Shown here one piece after another: positions 17,692-26,331 of a DNA stretch of 64,000 bases. Within the stretch, counting starts at the first letter, position 1; each line of letters starts with the position of its first letter. The notes beneath the pieces are model-generated. The model was given only the letters and a program-made list of their open reading frames with translations. It did no database searches and was not told the origin of the DNA. Source of the DNA: Prevotella sp. E2-28 (GTDB lineage Bacteria > Bacteroidota > Bacteroidia > Bacteroidales > Bacteroidaceae); the NCBI RefSeq assembly GCF_022024055.1, contig NZ_CP091788.1:2170001-2234000 (forward strand), given 5' to 3'. Made by a program: the position numbers and the translations under genes.

Positions 17692-19356
17692 ATGGATAAC
17701 ATTAAACCGAACTACAAAGAAATCCTCACGCGAGAGCCTTTTTACGAGGTTATGCCTAACGGCTATAAGGCTCACAGAGTTGTGCGCAGGGGGCAGAAGG
17801 TTTACGAGCCTGTTGATAACCCACTTATGAGGGTGCTCACACAGGCTGACTTCCTGCGTATGTATTATCCGTCAGGTCATGCCATCAATGACCCATTGCT
17901 CTACCCAGATATTGTAAAGAAGAATCCTGAGAATGGAAAGACATACGTACAGCCAATCATGCGTACAGCATTTGCCTTTCAGCAGGTCATAACAACAAAG
18001 CAGCGTGTGCATATTACTGGCAATGATATTCAGTTCGAATTGTCGGGGAAGGTTGGCGCAGAGAGTGAGGAGCTTCAAAAGCAGCTGGACTTCACTACTT
18101 TCCGTCAGGGATGGCTCGACATGGATATGGAGCACGCTTTCTACGATTTTACAGAGTATAAGATTGTTGGGGACGCTGCTATTGTGTTCTACTTCGACGA
18201 AGAGGGTCACGCACGCGCACGTACGCTATCGTATATGAAAGGTGATACGCTTTATCCTCACATAGACAGTCTTACTGGTAAAATGGAGCTGTTCGCGCGT
18301 AAATTTTCGGATTACGACGAAAACGGTAAGTTTACAAGCGAAAACATTGAGATTTGGGATGACAAGTATCTTTATCGCGCACGTAGGTCTGTTGCGAATA
18401 CAAAGACAGAGAAGGTAATTGAAAAGATTAAAGACTTCTTTGGTATTAGTGGCTACGAAATTTATTACCAGGAACCTCATGGATTCGACCGTGTGCCAGT
18501 CGCTTATCACAGAGAACCATACGGCCCGTGTTTTATGGCTTCTCAGCAGACCATCGAGACATACGAGGAAGCATTCTCGTACTTCTGCGAGAATAACCGC
18601 GCCTACGCATTCCCGATTATGTGGTCTCGCGGTGATGGCGTTGAGTTTAAGCCAGACGAGATTACTGGCGCAGTCAAGTATATTGAGATTGAAGATAATG
18701 ATGGTGCAGCCGGGTTCCTTGAGAAAGCAGAAGTGTCGGCTGCGTTCAATGCACAGCTCAAGCTCCTGTATGACATGATTTACGAACAGTCATTCGGTGT
18801 CAAGCCACCCGAATTGAAGTCTGGAGATTTGCCAGGTGTCGCTGTCAAATTACTTTTCTCACCCGCTATCGAGCAGGCTATTCACGACTCCCAGAAATTA
18901 CAGCCATTCCTTAACGAACTAGTGTACTTTGTGTGCTACGCATACGGATTTGAGAAAAACTGTCAAGCATCCCTACTGAATCTGAGTATCAACGCGTGGA
19001 TAGAACCATACATCCATCAGAATGATTCTGAGCTGATGACGAATCTTGCAACTGGTGTCGCCAATGGTTTCCTGTCAAGACAAACTGCGTCAGAACGTGC
19101 CTCAAAGTATTCACGCAATGACGAGTTCCAACGCATCATGGATGAAGAGTTAGAGAAACGTAAGCTTGATGCGCAGTTCGAACTCGACAAAATGAAAGCA
19201 GAGACAAACGAAGCCATAAGAGAAGCAAAGGCTACAGCTCGAAATGGCGGTCAGGATGTAAATACAGGAAACGGAAAACGCGGTGGCCGCACAACTGACA
19301 AGTGGGGCAATCATGAGGGCGAGAATAATTGGGAACAGTACAATAGAACGCACTAG
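17692..19356 (+). CDS. portal protein
   Basis: A 554-residue protein directly after the large terminase. It has the usual portal layout: mixed N-terminal part, a central region with PYIHQND and ETYEEAFSYFCENN, and a long charged helical C-terminus (residues 480-520) rich in Glu/Lys/Arg. The C-terminus is Gly/Asn/Arg-rich. Portals form the dodecameric ring through which DNA is packed. Downstream is a glycosyltransferase-like gene starting 1 base after the stop. Confidence 0.8.
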   Translation: MDNIKPNYKEILTREPFYEVMPNGYKAHRVVRRGQKVYEPVDNPLMRVLTQADFLRMYYPSGHAINDPLLYPDIVKKNPENGKTYVQPIMRTAFAFQQVITTKQRVHITGNDIQFELSGKVGAESEELQKQLDFTTFRQGWLDMDMEHAFYDFTEYKIVGDAAIVFYFDEEGHARARTLSYMKGDTLYPHIDSLTGKMELFARKFSDYDENGKFTSENIEIWDDKYLYRARRSVANTKTEKVIEKIKDFFGISGYEIYYQEPHGFDRVPVAYHREPYGPCFMASQQTIETYEEAFSYFCENNRAYAFPIMWSRGDGVEFKPDEITGAVKYIEIEDNDGAAGFLEKAEVSAAFNAQLKLLYDMIYEQSFGVKPPELKSGDLPGVAVKLLFSPAIEQAIHDSQKLQPFLNELVYFVCYAYGFEKNCQASLLNLSINAWIEPYIHQNDSELMTNLATGVANGFLSRQTASERASKYSRNDEFQRIMDEELEKRKLDAQFELDKMKAETNEAIREAKATARNGGQDVNTGNGKRGGRTTDKWGNHEGENNWEQYNRTH

Positions 19357-19357
19357 T

Positions 19358-20101
19358 ATGAACGGAAACGCAAAAATTTTCATCTGTACGCACACTGACT
19401 TTGAGTGTCCAGTGAAAAATCCTGTATATGAGATTCTGGATTCTCGCAAATTATTCAAGGTCGATAAGGCAGAAAACGGTCTAGATGCACTATTCTATTC
19501 AGAGCTTCTTTCATATCATCAGTTGGCGCAGAATCCCAACGCGCTTCCTGACATCGTAGGATTTTGCGGCTATCGCAAATACTTTGGGTTTATGGATGAC
19601 GTACCAAATCTTGAGAAGATAATAGAGAAGCATGGATGCATCGCCCCAGACCCTAAACTCGTACGCTCTACAGTTTACGAGCAATACAAGAGGTGTCTAT
19701 GTTTTGCCGACATCGATATTATGAAATCTATCATTTACTTTCAGTTTCCTTGGTTGTTCGATTCTTTCTGCAAGAGCCTCGAAGGAAGACTTCTCTATCG
19801 GGCCAACATGTTTATTGTAAGGAAAGAGGCTTTCTTGGAAATGATGGACGTGGTATGGAAGGCTCTCGATTCGTATGTCGATATCGTAGGTACTGACATC
19901 CGCAAACGCATTCTAGAACTACGTGAGGCGTATCTGGAAAAGGGTACTGGTATTGAGAATATAGAACACCAGTACCGCATAGGCGGGAACCTCGGAGAAC
20001 GTATTATTAACGCTCTTATTATGCACATGTTTCCAGACGCAAAGACATACCCAATCTTCTTTAACGAAGTTGCAAGACCACACAGACCATTAAACGTATA
20101 A
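19358..20101 (+). CDS. DUF4422-type glycosyltransferase-like protein
   Basis: A 247-residue protein, ATG at 19358 just after the portal stop. It starts KIFICTHTDFECPV, has DIVGFCGYRKYFGFMDDV at about residues 65-82, and GGNLGERIINALIMH near the end, the three hallmarks of DUF4422 proteins found in capsule and LPS clusters and thought to transfer sugars. No membrane segment is present. It sits between portal and a TerS-like gene and is 2 bases from the latter, so it is made with packaging genes. Together with the Stealth gene at 9581 it suggests that the phage modifies a glycan during the lytic phase; the target is unknown. Confidence 0.7.
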   Translation: MNGNAKIFICTHTDFECPVKNPVYEILDSRKLFKVDKAENGLDALFYSELLSYHQLAQNPNALPDIVGFCGYRKYFGFMDDVPNLEKIIEKHGCIAPDPKLVRSTVYEQYKRCLCFADIDIMKSIIYFQFPWLFDSFCKSLEGRLLYRANMFIVRKEAFLEMMDVVWKALDSYVDIVGTDIRKRILELREAYLEKGTGIENIEHQYRIGGNLGERIINALIMHMFPDAKTYPIFFNEVARPHRPLNV

Positions 20102-20103
20102 TT

Positions 20104-20664
20104 ATGGAACTAGAATTATCACAAAAAACAACAAAGCTCTGCAAGGTACTGAAATTATCAGCGGAAACACTTGCTTTCGCAGACCTCTGTAGCCTCGGAT
20201 GGGAACCTGTGGATGCCTATATAGTAGCATACCGAAAGGGTGCTACATGGATTAAAAAGGCACTCAAGGAAGAGGTTGAGAAGCTTCTAAAATCAGATGC
20301 CGTACAGAATAGGATTGCAGAGAACAAGAGCGTTCTATCTGAACGTCAAAAAGAAGCTATCAAGCAGACAAGCAAGAAAGAGCGCAACACCGTGGTGGAT
20401 GCTGCCATGTCGAAAGAACAGATGTTGTACGACCTGCAGTTAGCCAAAGCAAATCTTACACCCGCATCAAAGGAGTGGATTGACATCAACAAACTTATCG
20501 TGGATGTAACACGTATGAAGCAGGATGAAGTCGTTGGCGAAGAGACAACGATACATCACTATTTGCCAGTCCACTACCCTACTGGCTGTCAAGATTGCCT
20601 GTATCAGCGTTGTAATACTTGTAAATTCAAGAAATACTACAACGAACACGAAGGGGAGGAATAA
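20104..20664 (+). CDS. terminase small subunit-like protein with C-terminal Cys cluster
   Basis: A 186-residue basic protein. Residues 15-75 (LSAETLAFADLCSLGWEPVD, then AYIVAYRKG) follow the pattern of small terminase HTH domains; residues 85-150 are helical and charged; the last 30 residues contain CQDCLYQRCNTCKF, a four-Cys cluster that probably binds zinc. It lies in the packaging operon, which supports a DNA-recognition role in packaging, although its place after the portal rather than before terL is unusual. The next 150 bases contain strong inverted repeats. Confidence 0.5.
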   Translation: MELELSQKTTKLCKVLKLSAETLAFADLCSLGWEPVDAYIVAYRKGATWIKKALKEEVEKLLKSDAVQNRIAENKSVLSERQKEAIKQTSKKERNTVVDAAMSKEQMLYDLQLAKANLTPASKEWIDINKLIVDVTRMKQDEVVGEETTIHHYLPVHYPTGCQDCLYQRCNTCKFKKYYNEHEGEE

Positions 20665-20790
20665 AAAGCCCCCGACCTTAAAATAGCTTCTCACTTCTAT
20701 TTTTATACACTCCCATGTACCGCCAGTCGAGGGCTTATACCCTTTTGGTGATACATGGGATTGTTATGTCATGTTGAAGCGAGAAGTGGT
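20664..20790 (+). ncRNA. candidate structured RNA (pseudoknot) or packaging site
   Basis: Three interleaved complementary pairs. Pair A: AAGCCC-c-CGAC at 20666-20676 with GTCG-a-GGGCTT at 20726-20736 (10 pairs, one mismatch). Pair C: TCCCATGTA at 20711-20719 with TACATGGGA at 20752-20760 (9 perfect pairs). Pair B: CACTTCT at 20692-20698 with AGAAGTG at 20782-20788. A and C cross each other, as in an H-type pseudoknot, and B encloses C. It begins at the stop of the TerS-like gene. No known RNA family was recognised. As DNA, the same repeats could be a terminase binding site. Confidence 0.5.
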
Positions 20791-20822
20791 GCAAAGTTAA
20801 ACATTTTAATCGAATTGCACAA

Positions 20823-21068
20823 ATGAAGGTCGTAGATTTAGTAAATTTTAGCGCAGATTTAATGAAAAAACTGCACAGTTTTGGCATCAGGCTTGAGGAT
20901 TACAAGTACCTTGAACTGTACAATGAATACAAGTCTATGAAAGCTGACGGGCATAAGACCGTTTTTATTGTAGCGAAACTATCAGAGACCTATAAGGTGT
21001 CTGAAAGGCTGATATACAAAGTGTTACGGCACTTTGACAGAGACTGCACGGACGTTGCAGTCGTATAA
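20823..21068 (+). CDS. small HTH-like phage protein
   Basis: An 81-residue protein. Residues 45-70 (FIVAKLSETYKVSERLIYKV) look like a helix-turn-helix with the recognition helix SERLIYKVLRHF. It follows the candidate structured RNA by about 30 bases, which could be its leader. Its position beside the packaging genes allows either a regulator or a DNA-packaging accessory role; sequence alone does not decide. Confidence 0.55.
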   Translation: MKVVDLVNFSADLMKKLHSFGIRLEDYKYLELYNEYKSMKADGHKTVFIVAKLSETYKVSERLIYKVLRHFDRDCTDVAVV

Positions 21069-21079
21069 AGAAAACTTCC

Positions 21080-21110
21080 TTGCACCATAATGGCTTTGTA
21101 AGTACTTTTG
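21080..21110 (+). promoter_or_regulatory. promoter TTG-N20-TACTTTTG
   Basis: TTG at 21080-21082 and TACTTTTG at 21103-21110 are 20 bases apart, 61 bases before the ATG of the next gene. It would give separate expression of the three following genes. Confidence 0.65.
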
Positions 21111-21171
21111 TCGCTGTTAATGCGCAGAGACAAAAGTAACCAATTTATTCACCCTTTAAATCTTAACCATT

Positions 21172-21966
21172 ATGGACGAAAAGATTAACATTCTTCCAAT
21201 GTCAAGCGGTCAGGACGCAACAACCGCAATGGCAATGATGAACAACAACCCGTGGATGTACCTTGTTATGCTAGCCCTCTTTGGCGGTGGCGGCTTCGGT
21301 TTTGGCGGCAATCGTGGTGCAGGCGTAAACGGCATCCTCGACATGGAAACGCAGAACAAGCTGAACAGCCTGCAGGCCCAGATTAACGACAACAACAACA
21401 ATGCTTGGGCGCGTGAGGCTATCACCAATGCGGCCAATCAGTCCGAGTTTGCTATCAGTCAGTTGTCACAGAACATCGGTGTCGGTGTAGGCGAGCTGCG
21501 TAATGCCATCGGTATGGTGAACGCAGGAATCGCACAGCTTGGTGCTCAGAACGGCATGGGCTTCGCAGGAGTAACCAACGCCATCAACCTTGGCAACCTG
21601 AATCTCGTACAGCAGTTGAAGGATTGCTGCTGCGGCCTCAAGACACAGGTTCTTGAGCAGGGCTATCAGGGTCGCATCGAGACCATCAACCAGACCAATG
21701 ACCTTCTGACTGGTATGCGTGTAGAAAGCGGACTGACCCGTGCAGAGGTCGCTTCATTCCGTCAGGCATGGGAGAACGCCCGCTATCAGGATGTAGTGGC
21801 AGACAAAACGCGCCTCCAGACTGAGCTTGACCTGTTGCGTAGTCAGCAAGGTACTGCGGCTATGGTAGCACCATTGCAGGCAGAGCTGCAGAAGCTTGAA
21901 TGGCAGTTTTCTAACTTCTACAACACCTACGGCACGTCAAAGACAAACGTTGCGGCAGGTTCTTGA
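21172..21966 (+). CDS. phage structural-type protein with CCC motif
   Basis: A 264-residue protein, GC-richer than its neighbours. The N-terminus (residues 10-60) has a Met-rich segment, a hydrophobic stretch and a Gly/Phe-rich run; residues 65-165 are Asn/Gln/Ala-rich repeats of helical type, then QLKDCCCGLK at about 150-160 and a C-terminal coiled coil (residues 200-250). Proteins of this make-up with a CCC motif occur widely in gut phages as probable virion components; I cannot name the function. It has its own promoter and probably heads an operon with the next two genes. Confidence 0.6.
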   Translation: MDEKINILPMSSGQDATTAMAMMNNNPWMYLVMLALFGGGGFGFGGNRGAGVNGILDMETQNKLNSLQAQINDNNNNAWAREAITNAANQSEFAISQLSQNIGVGVGELRNAIGMVNAGIAQLGAQNGMGFAGVTNAINLGNLNLVQQLKDCCCGLKTQVLEQGYQGRIETINQTNDLLTGMRVESGLTRAEVASFRQAWENARYQDVVADKTRLQTELDLLRSQQGTAAMVAPLQAELQKLEWQFSNFYNTYGTSKTNVAAGS

Positions 21967-22033
21967 TTTCTAACAGGTGGTGTGTCGGTTCTTCCGACAT
22001 ACCGCCATTTTTTTAACCAAAAAATTTAGTGAT

Positions 22034-22564
22034 ATGAACTCTTTATTTAAGGATTTGACACCCGCATCCGTCATCTATGCTCTTATAAAAGGTGATGATG
22101 TAAAATACATTGAGGGTAGTATTGTCAGTGTAAGTCAACCAAGGATGAATATGCCAGATATGAAGATGGGACAGTTACCCACAATGCAGAACGTTGTAGA
22201 TGTGACGTATTCACTCGACGGGAAAAACTACACGGACACGGTTGATACAACGGCAAGCATGTTTAGTACAAAGAATACTGGCGCGCTCACGCTTATATCA
22301 ACAGACAAAGAAAGCGTTGTCCGCGAGTTACATGCCACCCTCAAAACAAGCGAGAATTACATCAAGGAATCCGAGCGCGAAGTTCCAAGGCAGAAGAAAC
22401 GCATCAAAGACTGCAAGACCCTCATTATGCAGTTAGATACGGATTTTAAGGAAAAGCAGCAGACAGAGGAACGATTTGCGAAGCTTGAAGAGACACAGAA
22501 AGAACAAGGCGGCAAACTTGACGAGATTCTGTCACTATTAAGAGATAACAGGAAAGCATTATGA
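22034..22564 (+). CDS. phage protein of unknown function, coiled-coil C-terminus
   Basis: A 176-residue protein starting MNSLFKDLTPASVIYALIKG (ATG 22034; an upstream in-frame start at 21977 lies in the spacer). The first half is beta-like (EGSIVSVSQPRMN, then YSLDGKNYTDTVD); the second half, residues 105-170, is a long Lys/Glu/Gln coiled coil. The stop overlaps the next ATG (ATGA), indicating coupling. A structural or assembly role is suggested by the operon only. Confidence 0.6.
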   Translation: MNSLFKDLTPASVIYALIKGDDVKYIEGSIVSVSQPRMNMPDMKMGQLPTMQNVVDVTYSLDGKNYTDTVDTTASMFSTKNTGALTLISTDKESVVRELHATLKTSENYIKESEREVPRQKKRIKDCKTLIMQLDTDFKEKQQTEERFAKLEETQKEQGGKLDEILSLLRDNRKAL

Positions 22565-23043
22565 CACAGGACGAAATGAGAAAGGAGTACTATGCCCTTT
22601 ACAATATGATGGCAAACTCCAACAACATCGCCTACATGCACGTCTTCGGACAGGTACAGAAAGAGGTGATGGAATGGGCTATAGCAAACAAGCCAGACCT
22701 TGCACAGGACTGGCTCGATAAGCTAGAGTCTATAAAGTGGAAAAACTATCTAACTCCAAAGGAAGCTCAGAAGATTATTGATAACATGAATCCGAAAGCT
22801 CCTTGGACTAAGGAACAATGGAAGTCCGCTATGGAACATGAGGAGTATGACCTTGAGGACGAACCTCATTATAACGCTTGCGCACTCTACGTGGCAATGT
22901 GTATGATTATGTCAGATAGCGGAAACACGTTGAAGAAGTATGTCAGCGAAGAGAACTTATTTGATGCCGTGTACGAACTTGCGGTAGACAAGCTTACTGA
23001 CAAGGATGGAGTTTTCTCTATTCGTCGGTATTTTTCTCTTTGA
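22561..23043 (+). CDS. conserved phage protein, unknown
   Basis: A 160-residue acidic helical protein. Notable is KWKNYLTPKEAQKIIDNM followed by APWTKEQWKSAM, a pattern I associate with phage proteins of unknown function in Bacteroidetes and Firmicutes phages. It overlaps the previous gene by 4 bases and its 3' end overlaps the convergent Cys-rich gene by 26 bases, so the two operons end inside each other. Confidence 0.6.
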   Translation: MTQDEMRKEYYALYNMMANSNNIAYMHVFGQVQKEVMEWAIANKPDLAQDWLDKLESIKWKNYLTPKEAQKIIDNMNPKAPWTKEQWKSAMEHEEYDLEDEPHYNACALYVAMCMIMSDSGNTLKKYVSEENLFDAVYELAVDKLTDKDGVFSIRRYFSL

Positions 23044-23251
23044 AAAACGAACAGATTCTGGGCCACGACAATAGGACGCTACTCCCCTCTGTATTGTAAG
23101 GACACTTACCCATCGTTGGCTCGCCTTTCACACTCAGAAGATTGAAGGGAGAGTACATAGGCGTGCAGTTGGCACAATCCCCACACTTATGATACTCTAC
23201 CTTCGTTTTCTTTGGTTCAACGCAAACTGCGGGTCTCCTCTTTACAGCCAT
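23018..23251 (-). CDS. small Cys-rich protein
   Basis: A 77-residue protein with HKCGDCANC at residues 22-30, a further Cys in MGKCPYN at about 50 and one near the end (RICSFF), enough for a zinc-binding site. It overlaps the RuvC-like gene (35 bases) at its start and the convergent plus-strand gene at its end. Small zinc proteins of this type are common near phage recombination genes; the role is unknown. Confidence 0.55.
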   Translation of the reverse strand: MAVKRRPAVCVEPKKTKVEYHKCGDCANCTPMYSPFNLLSVKGEPTMGKCPYNTEGSSVLLSWPRICSFFKEKNTDE

Positions 23252-23681
23252 ACTCTGCTAACAGTAACGCATCAGCGTTCTTTAACGTGACCTTTGTCTT
23301 AGGAAAGAGGTGTTGTGCAAGACTTTTCAGGCGATTCTTATGAGAAGTTTTGTCCTCCCCCTTCTTTGATTTTACACCCATTTCAGCCTGCCACTTTGCA
23401 GGCATTACGTCGATTTTACGAATCTTATGAGCCGTAACGCCCATGAGGACATATCCATAGAACATACCGAACGTAAACGTACTTGCAACACCCTGTTTTG
23501 GCATCGAGTGAACCTTCTCGACGTATGCAGCCGTAACATCTTTGTATTTCTCGATAAACTCACTTATGTCAGTCAGCGTGTCAGGCATTGCGGCCACATC
23601 CACGACTTCGTGGGAATCCATATTGACAATGGCAATGCCGCCATTCACTCCTGGGTCTATACCCATCACTAATCTACTCAT
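23217..23681 (-). CDS. RuvC-like Holliday junction resolvase
   Basis: A 154-residue RNase H-fold nuclease. The catalytic acidic residues are recognisable: Asp9 in MGIDPGVNGGIA, Glu in AYVEKVHSMP (about 56), and the C-terminal Asp in NADALLLAEYG (about 138). Conserved GVASTFTFGMFYG and KWQAEMG blocks are typical of phage and bacterial RuvC relatives. It resolves branched DNA during replication and recombination before packaging. It lies in the leftward replication operon, overlapping both flanking genes. Confidence 0.85.
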   Translation of the reverse strand: MSRLVMGIDPGVNGGIAIVNMDSHEVVDVAAMPDTLTDISEFIEKYKDVTAAYVEKVHSMPKQGVASTFTFGMFYGYVLMGVTAHKIRKIDVMPAKWQAEMGVKSKKGEDKTSHKNRLKSLAQHLFPKTKVTLKNADALLLAEYGCKEETRSLR

Positions 23682-23865
23682 GCTTCCTTGCGTTTAATAC
23701 CTCGCAAATCTTGCTTAAATGGTCTGTAATGAGAGTGTCGTGCAGAACAGGGATGAAGTTAGGCATTGGGGTGTTATTCTCCAATGCGCTAACAATCTGG
23801 TCGAGCGTCTGAGTGATAGACTCATGGTCTTCAATTATATTCAGAATGCGTTCGTTAACCTTCAT
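23674..23865 (-). CDS. small protein of unknown function
   Basis: A 63-residue protein (ATG 23865) starting MKVNERILNIIEDHESITQT. It overlaps the start of the RuvC-like gene by 8 bases and the previous gene's end by 11. A longer version of this frame starts at 24123, but that part lies in another frame of the preceding gene and is probably not translated. Helical; no motif recognised. Confidence 0.5.
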   Translation of the reverse strand: MKVNERILNIIEDHESITQTLDQIVSALENNTPMPNFIPVLHDTLITDHLSKICEVLNARKHE

Positions 23866-24373
23866 TGTTGCCCTCCTCTCCTTCTGCATGTTTTGCCATT
23901 TCAATAATTGCGGCCTTTTGATTCTCATCATTCTCCATTTCGTCGAGAATCTTCTTGTCTTCTTCGTCGCTGATGGGTTTTGCCTGCACTCTACCCATGA
24001 AAGATTTAAGAGCGACAGCTTTCGCCTCCTGATACTCTGCATCGCCGGCAACGGTCGTGTCCATGAACCACATATTGAATACGTGATGAAGCGTATTGAT
24101 ATGCGTCTCGCTACCATCACCAAGCAGCTGGTCTATCATGTGGTAAACCTGTGTGTTGCAACAAAACTCGATTGCCCAAATACCGCTGTTTGCCTCAACC
24201 TTGATGTAAGGCAGTTGAGCACGCTTCAACTTCTCGCGCTCCGATGTTGGGATGTTCATGTTGGCACGCAATTCCCTTACCTCGCTTTTGCGCAGAACCT
24301 TGTTGATTTTAAATACTACGAAGTTACCTACTTGGTACTTCTTTCCGAACTCCATTTTCTTAATTTCTCCCAT
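23855..24373 (-). CDS. phage replication-operon protein, unknown
   Basis: A 172-residue protein with a structured N-terminal half (YQVGNFVVFKINKVLRKSEV, then LPYIKVEANSGIWAIEFC) and a strongly acidic C-terminus rich in Glu/Asp (residues 135-172). Acidic tails like this occur in single-strand DNA-binding proteins, but I see no clear OB-fold signature, so this is only a possibility. It starts 11 bases after the helicase stop. Confidence 0.55.
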   Translation of the reverse strand: MGEIKKMEFGKKYQVGNFVVFKINKVLRKSEVRELRANMNIPTSEREKLKRAQLPYIKVEANSGIWAIEFCCNTQVYHMIDQLLGDGSETHINTLHHVFNMWFMDTTVAGDAEYQEAKAVALKSFMGRVQAKPISDEEDKKILDEMENDENQKAAIIEMAKHAEGEEGNNEG

Positions 24374-24384
24374 AATTATATTAT

Positions 24385-25932
24385 TTAATCTTCCTCATTA
24401 ATACAAGACCCCTTCTCGTCGTCATAGACAACAGCGAAGTCCTCATTCTTGATAACATACGGATGTAAGAGTTGTTCGCTCGTACAGCCAAACACCTGAT
24501 AGCGATAACCTTCTGGATAACGCTTTTTAAAGAAACCTACACCATAGCTCTTCATCGTAGCACCAAAAAGCTGCTTTGACGGCATTTCGACGTCATTGTC
24601 CTCACAGAACTGTGCAAGGCTGTCAAGCATCGTCTTTGTGTCAATGTATTCGCTAGTCTCGTTCTGCGCCTGCATGTCAGGACGGATTTTATACGCATGA
24701 AGCCATGCTATTACTGGATTTGTACGCAACTGAGCAAGCAGCATCTGCCTACGATGACCCTCACTTGACGGGAATACGAATCGTCTGCGCACAACTTCAC
24801 GGGCACCACGCACAATCCAGTTAAAGATTCCTGGATAGTTCGTTATCAGCTCCTGCGCAAGGCGTGGATTTCGCCTCTCTTTCGGCACTGTGATGTCGAA
24901 ACTGATAAACTGCAAACGACGGATAAAGCCAAAGCTCTGGTCGTCTGGGTAAGGCAACTCGTTAAGATGGAATACAAGGTATGGCAGGTTGTCATTCTTC
25001 GTAACATTACCCCCCAACTTTCTATCCATCACAGGCTCGCCACTAACAATCTTCTTGAAAGTAGAAGTATGCTTACGGCAGAAGTTCTTTCCGTCCTCCT
25101 CAGTACTCCAGTTGAAGATTTTGTTACGCAACGGCAGTCGTGAGCGCATACCTTCGTCGCCAGTCATTGTTAATTCGACATAAGGAACTTCACTGATACG
25201 TTCTGAGCCGTACACACCTCTTGCAGTGCGATAAATGACGCTCTTTCCGTTGCCACCGCTACCGATAAGCAGCAGGCATAACTCGACGCGTGCCGCATCC
25301 TTGCCCTCATACGGAATGTAGACCTCGCTCTGGTCGATAAGGCCGAGGCCAAGGAACATCTGCAAGATGACGCGGCTATTCTTGTCAGGAAGGACTTCGT
25401 GAAGGAAGTTCATCCACTTTGTACACTTCGCCTTTTCATCGTATTTGTACGGATGATAGAACGTCACATGAAAGCGTGGGTCGAAATGGTCGTGAAATAT
25501 TGGTGTCTTTCCTCGAAGGATAGGCGAAATATCCAATACACCATTCTCAAACGCAACAAGATTACGTGACTGCACCATCGGGTTGTAATACCTGATGGCA
25601 TCCGTGAACGTCTTTGCGAACGTCTTGTTGTTGATGGCAGGAAGTATCTCTTCGTGCTCAACAAACAGGAAGAATGCGGCTACAAGCAGCTCTTCGCGTA
25701 CGGGAACATAGATTCGGCCGTCAAATAGCCAGAAATCACCCTCGTTGAAGAGTACAGGGCACTCCTGTCCCAATCTGCGGGTATTCTTGTTCATCTGTAC
25801 GGTCTTGCGCTGATAGCTGTCACTACTCTTGTAACCCCACGCGCCACTAAGGGTGTGGAACTCGAAGTCCACGCCCATAGCAACGCTGAGAAGCGAAGCG
25901 TAAATCTTATCTATTACCTCTCTGTCTGTCAT
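24385..25932 (-). CDS. SF3 helicase / P4-type primase-helicase
   Basis: A 515-residue protein with Walker A LIGSGGNGKSV at about residues 225-235, a Walker B-like region (VPYVELTMTGDEGMRSR), and motif C LVFHLNELPYPDDQ with the conserved Asn at about residue 325, followed by an arginine finger region (FGFIRRLQFISFD). This is the D5/SF3 helicase order of P4-type replication proteins; an archaeal-type primase domain is not obvious in the first 200 residues. It is probably the replicative helicase of the phage and the main clue to its replication mode. The leader contains CGATAACATTC. Confidence 0.85.
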   Translation of the reverse strand: MTDREVIDKIYASLLSVAMGVDFEFHTLSGAWGYKSSDSYQRKTVQMNKNTRRLGQECPVLFNEGDFWLFDGRIYVPVREELLVAAFFLFVEHEEILPAINNKTFAKTFTDAIRYYNPMVQSRNLVAFENGVLDISPILRGKTPIFHDHFDPRFHVTFYHPYKYDEKAKCTKWMNFLHEVLPDKNSRVILQMFLGLGLIDQSEVYIPYEGKDAARVELCLLLIGSGGNGKSVIYRTARGVYGSERISEVPYVELTMTGDEGMRSRLPLRNKIFNWSTEEDGKNFCRKHTSTFKKIVSGEPVMDRKLGGNVTKNDNLPYLVFHLNELPYPDDQSFGFIRRLQFISFDITVPKERRNPRLAQELITNYPGIFNWIVRGAREVVRRRFVFPSSEGHRRQMLLAQLRTNPVIAWLHAYKIRPDMQAQNETSEYIDTKTMLDSLAQFCEDNDVEMPSKQLFGATMKSYGVGFFKKRYPEGYRYQVFGCTSEQLLHPYVIKNEDFAVVYDDEKGSCINEED

Positions 25933-25937
25933 GAATG

Positions 25938-26315
25938 TTATCGATTATCTCCATCACCTACAATGACACCTCTGTCTTGGCGTGAGGCGAGCTTCTGCAG
26001 GTTCTCATTGGCAACATCCTTCAAAGACCAACCCATGACGGTACACAGGCCCGACAACTGCCACAGAATATCGCCCGCCTCTGCTTTCATGTCGCGAATC
26101 TCTTCATCCGACATTTCCTTGCAGCCTCTCTCAGTGATAAGGTGATTACTGTCAATCACGGCCTTCTCCTTGCGGACTGCCTTTGCCACCTTGCTTGCCA
26201 ACTCACCTACTTCGCCTACAAGGTTAAGCATCATGTAAGAAAAGTTGTTACTACTATCTGTACAGGTCTTCATGGCCTGCTTCTGATAATCCTCTAAAAG
26301 TTGTACCTTATTCAT
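25938..26315 (-). CDS. MazG-like nucleotide pyrophosphohydrolase
   Basis: A 125-residue protein with the all-alpha NTP pyrophosphatase signature: NLVGEVGELASKVAKAVRKE (Glu residues of the first metal site, about 31-50) and DMKAEAGDILWQLSGLCTVM (second site, about 78-97), then NLQKLASRQDRG. Phage MazG proteins hydrolyse non-canonical NTPs or lower alarmone levels. It starts one gene upstream of the helicase with a 5-base gap. Confidence 0.8.
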   Translation of the reverse strand: MNKVQLLEDYQKQAMKTCTDSSNNFSYMMLNLVGEVGELASKVAKAVRKEKAVIDSNHLITERGCKEMSDEEIRDMKAEAGDILWQLSGLCTVMGWSLKDVANENLQKLASRQDRGVIVGDGDNR

Positions 26316-26331
26316 TTTTCTTCCTTATACC

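Noticed and set aside
23866..24123. Long N-terminal extension of the small protein at 23674-23865
   Set aside because: The extension lies entirely inside another frame of the better-supported 23855-24373 gene and is Arg/Ser-rich shadow sequence.
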